Assembly: GCA_902629585.1 (NCBI GenBank)
Contig: CACORI010000001.1
Span: 1 to 64,000 of the forward strand
DNA length: 64,000 bases
Reading direction: 5' to 3'
From: an uncultured Pelagibacteraceae bacterium
GTDB lineage: Bacteria > Pseudomonadota > Alphaproteobacteria > Pelagibacterales > Pelagibacteraceae
In this document: positions 9,456 to 19,211 of the stretch, piece by piece
Layout: each line of letters opens with the position of its first letter
Numbering within the stretch: position 1 is the first letter of the stretch
Position numbers and translations under genes: made by a program
Notes under the pieces: generated by a model
Seen by the model: the letters and a program-made list of their open reading frames with translations, nothing else
Database searches by the model: none
Told to the model about the DNA's origin: nothing

Positions 9456-10784
9456 CTAGCTCCAAGGAAACGGACTGTTCGAAGTAGGGTGAAGTTCACC
9501 CTTCTCGTATCGGTTGAATCTAAAAGGTTTTAATAAGTCACTTTCTTGTCCTAAAATTTCTTTAGCAACTAGTTCACCAACTCCAATCATTTTATACCCA
9601 TGATTAGCATCAGCTATCATATAAACATTTTCTAAAAATCTATCAAAAATTGGGAATGAGTCTGGTGTCATGCACCCAAGGCCACCTGATGGTCCTTTTC
9701 TATATAAATCAGACTTACCTTCAAATCTTTTTTGGCAATGTGCAAGAGCAGAACACCACATATCATTAAAAGCTTCAGTAGTTTGGTATTCTGGAGACTC
9801 AATTCCATAAGGATCTACATTCACTTGATCAAAATGTTTATCTACAATGTAAGGTGAAGTACCACCTTGAACACCTAATCCTTCGATATCAGGTTTATAG
9901 TAAATACCCCAAATTTTATCAGTAATTAATTTTTTTGTTTTATCAGAATATAATGGAGCAGTTGAGTCAACATGAATTACTGGTGGTGCTTCACCATTAT
10001 TCATTTTTAAAAAATCTGGCTCAACACCAATTACACCCTCTTGTAACATCCAATATGTCCACATATCAGTTGTATGCATCTTACCATCTTTACCTTTAAT
10101 ATTTGCAGTCTTAGGAAGTTCAAGCATGTTCCAAAAATCCCTAGCCCAAGGACCCGCACCTATTACTACTTGTTCACAGTCTATTGTTCCTTTGTCAGTT
10201 TCGACTCCAGTAACAGCTTTACTGTTACTTCCTCTCTTAAATCCGTTTACTTTAACCCCTTTGATTACCTGAACACCATTAGATGTAGATTTGCTTTCTA
10301 AAGCTTTTATAGAATCTTTGTTAAATGCATAGCCACCTTTTTTTTCATGAAGCACTGATGTAATTCCTTGAGCCTGCCAATCATCAAACATACCTTTCAT
10401 ATAGTTCATACAATCTTTTTCACCTTCAATAAATTCTGAGTCATAACCAATAGCTTTTTGTTGCTCATAAATTGTGGCAACATCTTCATGCATAACTTCT
10501 GGTGAAATTTGTAAATACCCTACGGCGTTATATTTAAATGCTTTAGGATCACTTTCCCAAACCGATACAGAGTGAGCCATTAATTCCCTCATTGCTGGTT
10601 GAAAATAATTATTTCTTATTACACCACAAGCTATTCCACTAGCACCAGCTGCTGTATCTTTTTTTTCTAACACTACGATATCGCCAGGATTTTTATAGGT
10701 CTCTGATAATTTCCAGGCTGTACTTAAACCGTGAATTCCTCCACCGATAATAACTACTTTTGCTTTAGACGGTAAATTTGACAT
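9456..10784 (-). CDS. FAD-dependent amine oxidoreductase (DAO superfamily, sarcosine oxidase/dimethylglycine oxidase-like), substrate unassigned
   Basis: 442 aa; KVVIIGGGIHGLSTAWKLSE dinucleotide-binding motif, GASGIACGVIRNNYFQPAM; same strand and immediately upstream of gmaS-like gene. Confidence 0.8.
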   Translation of the reverse strand: MSNLPSKAKVVIIGGGIHGLSTAWKLSETYKNPGDIVVLEKKDTAAGASGIACGVIRNNYFQPAMRELMAHSVSVWESDPKAFKYNAVGYLQISPEVMHEDVATIYEQQKAIGYDSEFIEGEKDCMNYMKGMFDDWQAQGITSVLHEKKGGYAFNKDSIKALESKSTSNGVQVIKGVKVNGFKRGSNSKAVTGVETDKGTIDCEQVVIGAGPWARDFWNMLELPKTANIKGKDGKMHTTDMWTYWMLQEGVIGVEPDFLKMNNGEAPPVIHVDSTAPLYSDKTKKLITDKIWGIYYKPDIEGLGVQGGTSPYIVDKHFDQVNVDPYGIESPEYQTTEAFNDMWCSALAHCQKRFEGKSDLYRKGPSGGLGCMTPDSFPIFDRFLENVYMIADANHGYKMIGVGELVAKEILGQESDLLKPFRFNRYEKGELHPTSNSPFPWS

Positions 10785-10920
10785 ATATTTACAAATTAAT
10801 GAATCAGTAACAAATGCGAAATTTTTATTAAAGTTTATTTTTTACTACTAAAAACTATATATAAAAAGAATACGTTAATTTTATTGTTTTAAGAACCTTA
10901 TTAAATTTATACTATTTTGC

Positions 10921-11859
10921 ATGAGTTATAAGTATTATAAGCCTGCTAAATCTCGCCTTCAAAGAAGTGAATTAGCAGTGCCAGGCTCTTCCCCAAAAAT
11001 GTTTGAAAAAGCATTAAACTCGGATGCTGATTATATTTTTTTAGACTTAGAAGATGCAGTTTCTCCTAATGATAAAATATCTGCTCGGCAAAATATTATA
11101 AAGGCATTAAAGGAAATTGATTGGAGAGGTAAAGGGAAAACAATTTCAGTAAGAATAAATAGTTTAGATACACATTACATGTATAGAGATGTTGTTGAAA
11201 TAGTTGAGGAAGCAGGAGAAAAAATTGATACAATTTTAATACCAAAAGCTGGAACAGCTAGTGATGTTTATATGGTTGATTGTTTATTAACTCAAATTGA
11301 AACTAATAAAAAGATAATTAATAAAATAGGTCTAGAGTGTTTAATTGAAACTGCACTTGGAATGTCAAATATTAAAGAGATTGCAAAATCTAGTGAAAGA
11401 CTCGAGGCTCTTCATTTTGGTGTAGCTGATTATGCGGCTAGTTTAAGAGCAAGAACAGTTGTTATAGGGGGATTAAATCCTGATTACCCTGGAGATCAAT
11501 GGCATCATGGATTATCAGAATTAGTAATGACATGTAGGGCTTATGGGTTACGCGCAATTGATGGACCATTTGGTGATTTTAACGATCCAGACTCATATAT
11601 TGCGGCCGCAAAAAGAGGAGCAGCAATCGGTATTGAGGGAAAATGGGCTATTCATCCATCTCAAATAGAGCTAGCAAATAAAGTTTTTTCTCCACCGGAG
11701 ACAGAGGTAAATAAGGCTAAAAGAATTTTAGATGAATTAGATAAAGCTGCTAAAGAAGGACGAGGAGCTGCTCAGCTTGATGGAAGAATGATCGATGCTG
11801 CCTCAGCAAGAATGGCTGAAAATATTGTAAACATTGATAAATTGATTAATAAAAAATAA
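10921..11859 (+). CDS. mcl: HpcH/HpaI aldolase family, L-malyl-CoA/beta-methylmalyl-CoA lyase
   Basis: 312 aa; RSELAVPGSSPKMFEKALNSDADYIFLDLEDAVSPNDK, ALHFGVADYAASL, GKWAIHPSQIELAN. Confidence 0.8.
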   Translation: MSYKYYKPAKSRLQRSELAVPGSSPKMFEKALNSDADYIFLDLEDAVSPNDKISARQNIIKALKEIDWRGKGKTISVRINSLDTHYMYRDVVEIVEEAGEKIDTILIPKAGTASDVYMVDCLLTQIETNKKIINKIGLECLIETALGMSNIKEIAKSSERLEALHFGVADYAASLRARTVVIGGLNPDYPGDQWHHGLSELVMTCRAYGLRAIDGPFGDFNDPDSYIAAAKRGAAIGIEGKWAIHPSQIELANKVFSPPETEVNKAKRILDELDKAAKEGRGAAQLDGRMIDAASARMAENIVNIDKLINKK

Positions 11860-11861
11860 TT

Positions 11862-13025
11862 ATGGATATACACGAGTATCAAGCAAAAGAAATATTATCT
11901 AGTTTTGGAGTAACAATCCCAAGAGGAGGAATAGTTTACAGCCCTGAGACAGCTGAAAATAAAGCTCGTGAAATTGGTGGATCAAAGTGGGTAGTAAAAG
12001 CACAAATACATTCAGGTGCAAGAGGTAAAGCAGGAGGAGTAATTGTTTGTAATACCCCTTTAGAAGTTGCTCAAGCGACAGACAAATTATTAGGAAAAAA
12101 ATTAGTTACAAATCAAACTGGCCCAGAAGGAAAAATAGTTAATAGAATTTACATTGAGGAAGCTACTGATATCGAGAAAGAATTATATTTAGGATTAGTT
12201 TTTGATAGAAGTTCAGAAAGTATTATGGTTGTAGCCTCTACTGAAGGTGGAATGAGTGTAGAGGAAATAGCTAAAGAAAAACCAGGCTCTATCATAAGAT
12301 CTAAAATTGAGGTTGCAGTTGGTATACAAAGTTTTCAAGCAAGAGAATTAGCTTTTGGCCTAGGCATTGAACCAGAGTTAATCAGGAGAGCCTCAGAAAC
12401 TATTATTGGATGTGCTAAAGCTTTTAGTGAGTTGGATGCTACTATGGTTGAAGTAAATCCATTGGTAATTTCAAAACAAAAACAAATATTGGCACTGGAT
12501 TGTAAAATGAGCTTTGATAATAATGCAATGTTCAGAAGAGATAAAGTATCTGAACTTAGAGATAAAACTCAAGAAGATGAAAAAGAAGTTTATGCATCAG
12601 ATAGAGGCCTCAATTACGTTAGCCTAGATGGAAACATTGGGAACATTATTAATGGTGCAGGATTAGCAATGGCATCTATGGATATGATTAAGTTAGCGGG
12701 CGGAGAACCAGCTAATTTTCTTGATGTTGGTGGAGGAGCAACACCAGAAAAAATAGTGAAAGCTTTTAGACTCATCACAATGGATAAAAAAGTAAAAGTT
12801 ATTTTAGTTAACATTTTTGCTGGTATAAATAGATGCGATTGGGTCGCCGAAGGAATAGTTCAAGCATTAGAAAAAATAGAAGTTAAGGTCCCTCTAGTAA
12901 TTAGATTGGCTGGGACTAACGTTGAAAAAGGGAATAAAATTCTTCGGGATAGCAAACTTAATTACATTGAGGCAAACACTTTAGAAGATGCTGCAAATAA
13001 AGCAGTTGCGGCATTAAAGAAATAA
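11862..13025 (+). CDS. mtkA: Malate--CoA ligase (malate thiokinase) beta subunit, SucC-like
   Basis: 387 aa; [56 protein letters not shown]; directly downstream of mcl. Confidence 0.75.
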   Translation: MDIHEYQAKEILSSFGVTIPRGGIVYSPETAENKAREIGGSKWVVKAQIHSGARGKAGGVIVCNTPLEVAQATDKLLGKKLVTNQTGPEGKIVNRIYIEEATDIEKELYLGLVFDRSSESIMVVASTEGGMSVEEIAKEKPGSIIRSKIEVAVGIQSFQARELAFGLGIEPELIRRASETIIGCAKAFSELDATMVEVNPLVISKQKQILALDCKMSFDNNAMFRRDKVSELRDKTQEDEKEVYASDRGLNYVSLDGNIGNIINGAGLAMASMDMIKLAGGEPANFLDVGGGATPEKIVKAFRLITMDKKVKVILVNIFAGINRCDWVAEGIVQALEKIEVKVPLVIRLAGTNVEKGNKILRDSKLNYIEANTLEDAANKAVAALKK

Positions 13026-13027
13026 AA

Positions 13028-13915
13028 ATGGCAGTTATAATCGAAAAAGACACAAAAATTTTAATACAAGGCTTCACAGGAAAGATGGGAACTTTTCATG
13101 CTGAAGAAATGATAAAATATGGATCTAATGTTGTAGGCGGTGTTACTCCAGGAAAAGGAGGTCAAAAACACTTGGACAAACCAGTTTTTAATACTGTTAA
13201 AGAAGCTGTAAAACAAACTGGAGCAACAGCATCAATATTATTTGTACCACCAGCTTTTGCGGCTGACTCAGCTATGGAAGCGGCAGATGCGGGTATAAAA
13301 ACTTGTGTAGCTATAGTTGATGGGATTCCTTCACATGACATGATTAGGATCAAAAGGTATATGAGGAGGTATTCTAAAAATGAAAAAATGACACTTGTCG
13401 GACCAAATTGTGCTGGAATTATTAGTCCAGGAAAATCAATGTTGGGAATTATGCCAGGGCACATTTATAAAGAGGGAAGAGTTGGAATAATAAGTAGATC
13501 AGGAACTCTTGGTTATGAAGCTGCAGAACAAATGAAAAATTTAGGTATTGGAATTTCAACTAGTGTAGGTATAGGAGGCGATCCAATAAATGGCAGTTCA
13601 TTTAGGGACATAATTGAAAAATTTGAAACAGATAACGAAACAGATGCAATTTTAATGATCGGTGAGATTGGGGGACCTCAAGAGGTTGCAGCCGGAGAAT
13701 TTGCAAAGGAAAATATGAAAAAACCAGTAATTGGTTACATTGCCGGACTAACTGCTCCTAAAGGACGAGTTATGGGACACGCAGGGGCAATAGTTTCTGC
13801 TTATGGTGAAAGCGCCGTAGAGAAGGTAGAGCTGTTAAAAGAGTGTGGAGTGACAATATCAAAAAATCCATCAGTAATGGGTGAAACTGTAAAATTAGTT
13901 TTAAGCAAAAAATAA
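13028..13915 (+). CDS. mtkB: Malate--CoA ligase (malate thiokinase) alpha subunit, SucD-like
   Basis: 295 aa; TKILIQGFTGKMGTFHAEEMIKYGSNVVGGVTPGKGG, GIISRSGTLGYEAAEQ, GHAGAIVSAYGESA. Confidence 0.75.
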   Translation: MAVIIEKDTKILIQGFTGKMGTFHAEEMIKYGSNVVGGVTPGKGGQKHLDKPVFNTVKEAVKQTGATASILFVPPAFAADSAMEAADAGIKTCVAIVDGIPSHDMIRIKRYMRRYSKNEKMTLVGPNCAGIISPGKSMLGIMPGHIYKEGRVGIISRSGTLGYEAAEQMKNLGIGISTSVGIGGDPINGSSFRDIIEKFETDNETDAILMIGEIGGPQEVAAGEFAKENMKKPVIGYIAGLTAPKGRVMGHAGAIVSAYGESAVEKVELLKECGVTISKNPSVMGETVKLVLSKK

Positions 13916-14266
13916 TTAAATAGAAATTTCTCTTAGCCTTACAAGATAATTCTCAAATTCTTCCACAAAACTTTTTGAAGGTTTGATAAATTTTTTTCTT
14001 TGATCATTAGAGGCCTTCTCTAAATAAAAAAATTTTTTTTCACATGCCTCGTTAATCATTAGTGCAGATTTCGGTCTTGATGTCTTGAACAATTTTGTTT
14101 TTAATTCCTCTACTGTTAAGCCTTCATTTTGCTTAAACGCGTTCATAACTAAAAGCATCATATGATAATGAGAAGGAGATTTTCTAAAAAAATAGTTACT
14201 AGACATATGTGAAAGTTTCATTTGATCTTCCCAAAAGTTTAATAAATCTCTTGTTGTTCGAACCAT
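13916..14266 (-). CDS. Small winged-helix/MarR-like regulator (putative)
   Basis: 116 aa with MarR-like layout; ATG (14264-14266) overlaps the tdm stop (14266-14268) as TAATG, implying translational coupling. Confidence 0.5.
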   Translation of the reverse strand: MVRTTRDLLNFWEDQMKLSHMSSNYFFRKSPSHYHMMLLVMNAFKQNEGLTVEELKTKLFKTSRPKSALMINEACEKKFFYLEKASNDQRKKFIKPSKSFVEEFENYLVRLREISI

Positions 14267-16605
14267 TACGATCTCACTCTTGTTTTTTGAGGATCAAAAT
14301 GCGGAAAACCAACTATTTTAGCAGAAATTCTTTTTTGATGACCATCAATCTTTCCTACCTCGACTTCATTACCAATTTCTGCATACTTACTATCAATTCT
14401 ACATAGAGCGATATTTTTGCTTAATGTTGTTGATAAACATCCGCTGGTAACTATTCCTACTTGTGATCTTCCTATGTGTACGCAGTCACCATGTCCAGCA
14501 ATTTCTTTACCTATTAACTCTAATCCAACAAGTTTTTTCTGTGGATTGGCTTTTCGTTCAATCAAAACATCTTTTCCTATAAAATCATCTTCTTTAGTTT
14601 TTAGCGGAACAGTAAAACCAACTCCAGCTTCAAATGGATCTTGTTGTCCATCAAACTCATTACCAAACAAAATTAAACCCGCTTCAATCCTTAATTTATC
14701 CAAGGCAGCAAAACCTGCGGGTATTAACCCATCATTTTTACCTGCATCCATAAGTTTATCCCAAACTTTAGGAGCATCTTTAGGATGGCACCAAACTTCA
14801 TAACCCAACTCACCAGTATACCCCGTTCTCGACACTATGAGAGGAATTCCTTGAAGAGTTTCAACTCTACAAACAGTGAATCTAAACCAACCCAATTCAT
14901 CTATTGAAGGTTGAGTGGGAGGTGTAAAAATTATTTTTTTTAGTATTTCTCTACTTTTAGGACCTTGAATAGAGACGTTACTTATTTGATCGGTAGAATT
15001 CTTGATATTAACTTTAAAATTTTTCTTTTTAGCGGTTTCTTTTAACCAATCGCCCGCATATTCATCTCCACAAATCCATCTAAAACCTGTCTCACTTAGC
15101 CTTAATAAAGTTCCATCATCAAACATCATACCATTGTCATAACACATTGCAGAATACACAACCTGACCAATAGATAATTTTTTTATATTTCTTGTTAAAG
15201 TATAATTCATCAATTCCTCAGCATCAGGACCAATTATTTCAAATTTTCTTAATGATGAAAGATCAATCAATACTGCATTTTCTCTACAGGCGTTATATTC
15301 TTCGATTACACCATGCTTTGTATAATCGTTAGGCAACCAAAAACCTCTCGCATCAATAAAATTTCTTGTTAATTTTGAAGTTCTTTCATAGAAACCAGAA
15401 TTTCTAGTTAGTTTTTTTTCAGAGTCAGCTTTCATCCTAAACGCAAATGATTTTGAAAATTCTTTTTTTTTGTCATAAGTTCTAACAAAAATATCAGTTG
15501 GATTCCAGGAGTTACACGGATCAATATCACTTGGACATGCTGTTGTGCCTATTGTCAAATCTTTGAGCGCTCGAAACATTACATAATCTCCAGGTCTAGC
15601 ATAAGACTCATCTGAAATTACAGAGTTAAGTCCTGTGGCAGATGTGTTAAAAAATAAGTTTATTGCATGCCAACCTTTTTGCTTTTGTACCCCGTATTTA
15701 TCCATAGAAGTTGTAAGGTTGTCTGAGCAGTTAGGATGACCAAAGTATCCAACATCTTCATAATATTTTGAGGTACACGCTAAATTAAAAGTATCATGTT
15801 TTCCAACTGTATCTCTTATAACTTCAATTAAAGGCTCATGATCTGTATCGTAAAACTTGGAAAACAAACCCGGCCCTGGAAAAGTATTTCCCATAAAAGT
15901 TCTAGTTGTTTGCCAATCAAGCCCTTTTTCAATACCTTTCTCTAATTTTCTAGTATCAAAGGCCACAAAATCTGAACATTGTCTCCCTGCAGGACTTATA
16001 ATTTGAATATAGTCACCTTCATTTACTTGATATGAAACACTTGTTTGTCTATCGATATTTTGCTCATAGCTCGGTTCATACACTGGATCTGGAATTACAG
16101 ACAATTCTTTGTCGTTAGTAATTTTTGATCTTTTTATAAATATTGTTAAATCGCTTGAGGGATTTTGATCATTAATTAACATATTATTGTTTGGTGCAGC
16201 AAAAATTGCGTAACATTTATCTTTTGATTTTAATTTTAGTTTTTCCCCACTAGGGGTGTCATTATCAAAAATAATTGCTGATTTTGATTGATTAATATTT
16301 AAATTTCTCTTTTTTAATTGATGATTTGTTATTAAAGAACTTTCATCTTTACTATTTAATATTTCCTTAATAAAATTTAATTTATTGCTTTCCTTTAAGT
16401 TTATAATCCCTAGATCGGATTTTCCATCTTTATTAAAACAAATAATTTCACAAATTTGATTACCTTCGTCATTTATGATTTCGATTTCATCATCAGGAAA
16501 AATTTGCAAACCTGTTAATCCACCAGCAATAATAACATGTCTTTCAACTCCAGGTGGTAATACATTTAAGCCTGGCTCTTTGATATCTAAAGTAGTTAGC
16601 GGCAT
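14266..16605 (-). CDS. tdm: TMAO demethylase candidate: DUF1989-like domain fused to C-terminal GcvT/THF-binding domain
   Basis: 779 aa; DUF1989-like QIISPAGRQCSDFVAFD...GKHDTFNLACTSKYYEDVG...HPNCSDNL; GcvT-like RTGYTGELGYEVWCHP, LDKLRIEAGLILFGNEFDGQQDPFEAGVGF. This two-domain layout matches the described TMAO demethylase Tdm. Confidence 0.8.
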   Translation of the reverse strand: MPLTTLDIKEPGLNVLPPGVERHVIIAGGLTGLQIFPDDEIEIINDEGNQICEIICFNKDGKSDLGIINLKESNKLNFIKEILNSKDESSLITNHQLKKRNLNINQSKSAIIFDNDTPSGEKLKLKSKDKCYAIFAAPNNNMLINDQNPSSDLTIFIKRSKITNDKELSVIPDPVYEPSYEQNIDRQTSVSYQVNEGDYIQIISPAGRQCSDFVAFDTRKLEKGIEKGLDWQTTRTFMGNTFPGPGLFSKFYDTDHEPLIEVIRDTVGKHDTFNLACTSKYYEDVGYFGHPNCSDNLTTSMDKYGVQKQKGWHAINLFFNTSATGLNSVISDESYARPGDYVMFRALKDLTIGTTACPSDIDPCNSWNPTDIFVRTYDKKKEFSKSFAFRMKADSEKKLTRNSGFYERTSKLTRNFIDARGFWLPNDYTKHGVIEEYNACRENAVLIDLSSLRKFEIIGPDAEELMNYTLTRNIKKLSIGQVVYSAMCYDNGMMFDDGTLLRLSETGFRWICGDEYAGDWLKETAKKKNFKVNIKNSTDQISNVSIQGPKSREILKKIIFTPPTQPSIDELGWFRFTVCRVETLQGIPLIVSRTGYTGELGYEVWCHPKDAPKVWDKLMDAGKNDGLIPAGFAALDKLRIEAGLILFGNEFDGQQDPFEAGVGFTVPLKTKEDDFIGKDVLIERKANPQKKLVGLELIGKEIAGHGDCVHIGRSQVGIVTSGCLSTTLSKNIALCRIDSKYAEIGNEVEVGKIDGHQKRISAKIVGFPHFDPQKTRVRS

Positions 16606-16646
16606 TTTTTTTAAATCTATTTCTATAATATATAAATATAAGGGTG

Positions 16647-16675
16647 TTGACTATCTTTTTACTTAGGCACATACT
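16647..16675 (+). promoter_or_regulatory. Putative sigma70-type promoter for the TMAO/betaine-type SBP gene
   Basis: TTGACT (16647-16652) - 17 nt - CATACT (16670-16675), 30 bp before ATG 16706. Confidence 0.35.
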
Positions 16676-16705
16676 AGGGAACTTAATATTAAGAAAGGGG
16701 AACAT

Positions 16706-17650
16706 ATGCGAAAAATAATATCATTAATTTCTGCAGCAATTATTTCAGTAGTAAGTTTTACTGGCTTATCAAATGCAGATAGCAAAAAACCCATTGTTAT
16801 CCCAACTCATAACTGGTCAAGTCAAATTGTGATGGCTTATGTTATTGGTGGAATAATGGAAAGCATGGGTAATAATGTTAAATATGTAAATGCTGACTCA
16901 CAAGCAGTTTACGAGTCAATTAGAATTGGAGACGTAACTATATCTCACGAGGTATGGGAGTCTGCTTTTGGTAAATCATTTACTACAGCTTTAGATAAAG
17001 GTGGTTTACTTGACTGGGGAGATCATGAGGCTAGAACTCTAGAGGATATGGGTTATCCTAACTGGGTTGCTGAAAAAGGTCTTTGCCCAGGACTACCAGA
17101 TTGGACTGCTCTTAAAAATCCTGATTGTGCAAAAAACTTTACAACACCTGACTCTCCAGATGGAAAAGGAAGAATGTTGGAAGGTCCACAAACTTGGCAT
17201 GGTGATTTAATTCCACAAAGGGTTGACGCTTTAGGTTTAGGAGATCTTTGGTGGGTTAAATTTGCTGGAAGTGCTGACGCACTATGGGCAGAGTTAGCAG
17301 CAGCTGAAAAAGAAGGAAGAGGAACTATTATCTTTAACTGGACACCAAACTTTACAGATGGTGCTGGTTTTACATTTATTGACTTTCCTCCATACACAGC
17401 TGGTTGTAGACCAGAAGATGGTGGAGATGGAAAATGTGGTTCACCAGATGGTTATTTGAAAAAAGCAGTTAACGCTGACTTTCCAAAAACTCATCCTGAT
17501 GCAGCGGCTATGTTTAAAAAACTTTCTTTTACGACAAGTCAAATTGGTGCAATGGCAGCTTTAGTTGACGTTGACAAAATGACTCATGAAGATGCTGCAA
17601 AAGCATGGTTAAAAAAGAACGAGAAAGTTTGGAAAGCATTTACTAAATAA
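16706..17650 (+). CDS. tmoX: ABC transporter substrate-binding protein, ProX/OpuAC family, probable TMAO-binding TmoX
   Basis: 314 aa with signal peptide; OpuAC-like body rich in Trp; divergent from tdm, with tmm and ProVW-type genes nearby. Confidence 0.7.
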   Translation: MRKIISLISAAIISVVSFTGLSNADSKKPIVIPTHNWSSQIVMAYVIGGIMESMGNNVKYVNADSQAVYESIRIGDVTISHEVWESAFGKSFTTALDKGGLLDWGDHEARTLEDMGYPNWVAEKGLCPGLPDWTALKNPDCAKNFTTPDSPDGKGRMLEGPQTWHGDLIPQRVDALGLGDLWWVKFAGSADALWAELAAAEKEGRGTIIFNWTPNFTDGAGFTFIDFPPYTAGCRPEDGGDGKCGSPDGYLKKAVNADFPKTHPDAAAMFKKLSFTTSQIGAMAALVDVDKMTHEDAAKAWLKKNEKVWKAFTK

Positions 17651-17673
17651 GGTAAATAACAATTAAATCTTTA

Positions 17674-17709
17674 AATCTCTCCCAACTAAGTTGGGGGAGA
17701 TTTTTTTTT
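17674..17709 (+). terminator. Rho-independent terminator
   Basis: 13-bp stem AATCTCTCCCAAC/GTTGGGGGAGATT (one G-U wobble), 3-nt loop TAA, followed by a T run. Confidence 0.9.
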
Positions 17710-17722
17710 GAAGCAAATTTAA

Positions 17723-18184
17723 ATGAATAAATATTTTTTAAGTATATTAGTAACTTTATTATTTTTTAATCAAACTTTAGCGAAAGATATAAGTATCAGT
17801 GAAAATATCGATCTTGAGTTTGTTTGCGATTTAGAGAAAAAAATAATTAAAAACTCTGAATATAATTATCAAACCTTTTCAGCTAAAGATTTAAATGAGA
17901 AAGGTATTGATAATTTTAAAATTTTATCCAAGAAACCAAAGACACTTTCAATTAAAGGATTGTCATTGTTTCTCTCAGATTCATCAAAATTAAATGTTAA
18001 AGTGGTTAATAAAGATGTGGTTTTATTTAAATCAATTGATCAAAAAAATAATTATTCAGAGTCAGGCATTATCACAAGAAAAACAGGTGAATTAATTCAT
18101 GAAATAACAAAAAATATAAAAAGCGAATATCCGGAAAAATATATTTCTATTTATTCATGTAATAAAGATGACAAAAAAGTATAA
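17723..18184 (+). CDS. Hypothetical secreted protein
   Basis: 153 aa with N-terminal signal peptide (MNKYFLSILVTLLFFNQTLA). Confidence 0.55.
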   Translation: MNKYFLSILVTLLFFNQTLAKDISISENIDLEFVCDLEKKIIKNSEYNYQTFSAKDLNEKGIDNFKILSKKPKTLSIKGLSLFLSDSSKLNVKVVNKDVVLFKSIDQKNNYSESGIITRKTGELIHEITKNIKSEYPEKYISIYSCNKDDKKV

Positions 18185-18215
18185 TTTTTTTTTAATTAAT
18201 TTTGTGTAAAATAAT

Positions 18216-18596
18216 ATGATGAAAAAATATTTATATACTATTATTTTAAGCTTACTTATCAGTTCAGTCGCATTAGCGCGAAGCACAGGGTGTAAAGAAG
18301 GAAATTGTGAAAATGGATTTGGAAAATGGGTTTATACAGATAAAACTACTTATGAAGGTGAATGGGTAGGCACCAAGAAAAATGGCCAAGGAATTGAAAC
18401 TTGGCCCAATGGATACATCTATAAAGGTGAGTTTAAAAATAGTGAATGGAGCGGAGTAGGTGTTTTAACTTTTCCAGACGGCTCAACTTATGAAGGTGAA
18501 TGGGCAAAAGGATTCATGAATGGGAAAGGCACTTTTACCTCATCAGATGGAAACCAAAAATCTGGCATATGGAAAAATGGAAAGTTGCAAGAGTAA
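18216..18596 (+). CDS. MORN-repeat protein, secreted
   Basis: Signal peptide then about four MORN-type units: YEGEWVGTKKNGQGIETWPNG, YKGEFKNSEWSGVGVLTFPDG, YEGEWAKGFMNGKGTFTSSDG, KSGIWKNG. Confidence 0.8.
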   Translation: MMKKYLYTIILSLLISSVALARSTGCKEGNCENGFGKWVYTDKTTYEGEWVGTKKNGQGIETWPNGYIYKGEFKNSEWSGVGVLTFPDGSTYEGEWAKGFMNGKGTFTSSDGNQKSGIWKNGKLQE

Positions 18597-19148
18597 ATGT
18601 TAAAAGAAAATTTTTTTAATAGAATAAAATATTTACCTGAGAATATGAAGCAGTTTGGAGGTTTGTTACTAATAATTCTAATTATATTATGCTCTTTTTT
18701 TGTTTTAAACATAATGTTTGGAGGAGGCGATGAACTTGTTAGAAAAATGAAATTAGAAGAGGAAAGAATTGCGAAAGAAAAAAAATTGAGTGAATTAATA
18801 TCTAAACTTCCCTCAGGTATATTGGTAACTTTTGATGGCACAGATCACTACAAGCTAACAGACGAAGTTTATGAGCAAGTTTGTAAAGCAACAAAATTAA
18901 TCCCACAACGTGCTATTATGGGGGCAAATTTTCTTAATTTTAGAGCTCACGAAATTTACACAATTAACGGAAATAAAATTGATGAAACATTTGTTGATTG
19001 GGATGATGAGAAAAATAAATGTTTTGCTGGGTTTACTGTGAGTGGAAATAATGTTGGAGTCGACGAGTCAGTAACTGTAAGTGGGGAGGCATTAAGTTTT
19101 TTAAGTACAGGAATTGATACAAGGGTTTACTATATTAAAAATTTTTAA
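18597..19148 (+). CDS. Hypothetical membrane-anchored protein
   Basis: 183 aa, single TM near N-terminus (FGGLLLIILIILCSFFVLNIMF); begins at the base after the MORN stop codon. Confidence 0.55.
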   Translation: MLKENFFNRIKYLPENMKQFGGLLLIILIILCSFFVLNIMFGGGDELVRKMKLEEERIAKEKKLSELISKLPSGILVTFDGTDHYKLTDEVYEQVCKATKLIPQRAIMGANFLNFRAHEIYTINGNKIDETFVDWDDEKNKCFAGFTVSGNNVGVDESVTVSGEALSFLSTGIDTRVYYIKNF

Positions 19149-19211
19149 GGAGAACGTAACAATATTATGGATTTAATTTTATCTTAATTTCATATAACTT
19201 GATTAAAATTT

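Noticed and set aside
14417-14803. 128-aa ORF on plus strand
   Set aside because: Antisense to tdm, whose domain content is clear; no recognisable motif.
16606-16705. Riboswitch (glycine or SAM type) in front of tmoX/tdm
   Set aside because: The 100-bp gap has no recognisable conserved core; no glycine-riboswitch-like core was recognised in the intergenic regions I read.
17053-17397. 114-aa ORF on minus strand
   Set aside because: Antisense to tmoX; shadow ORF.
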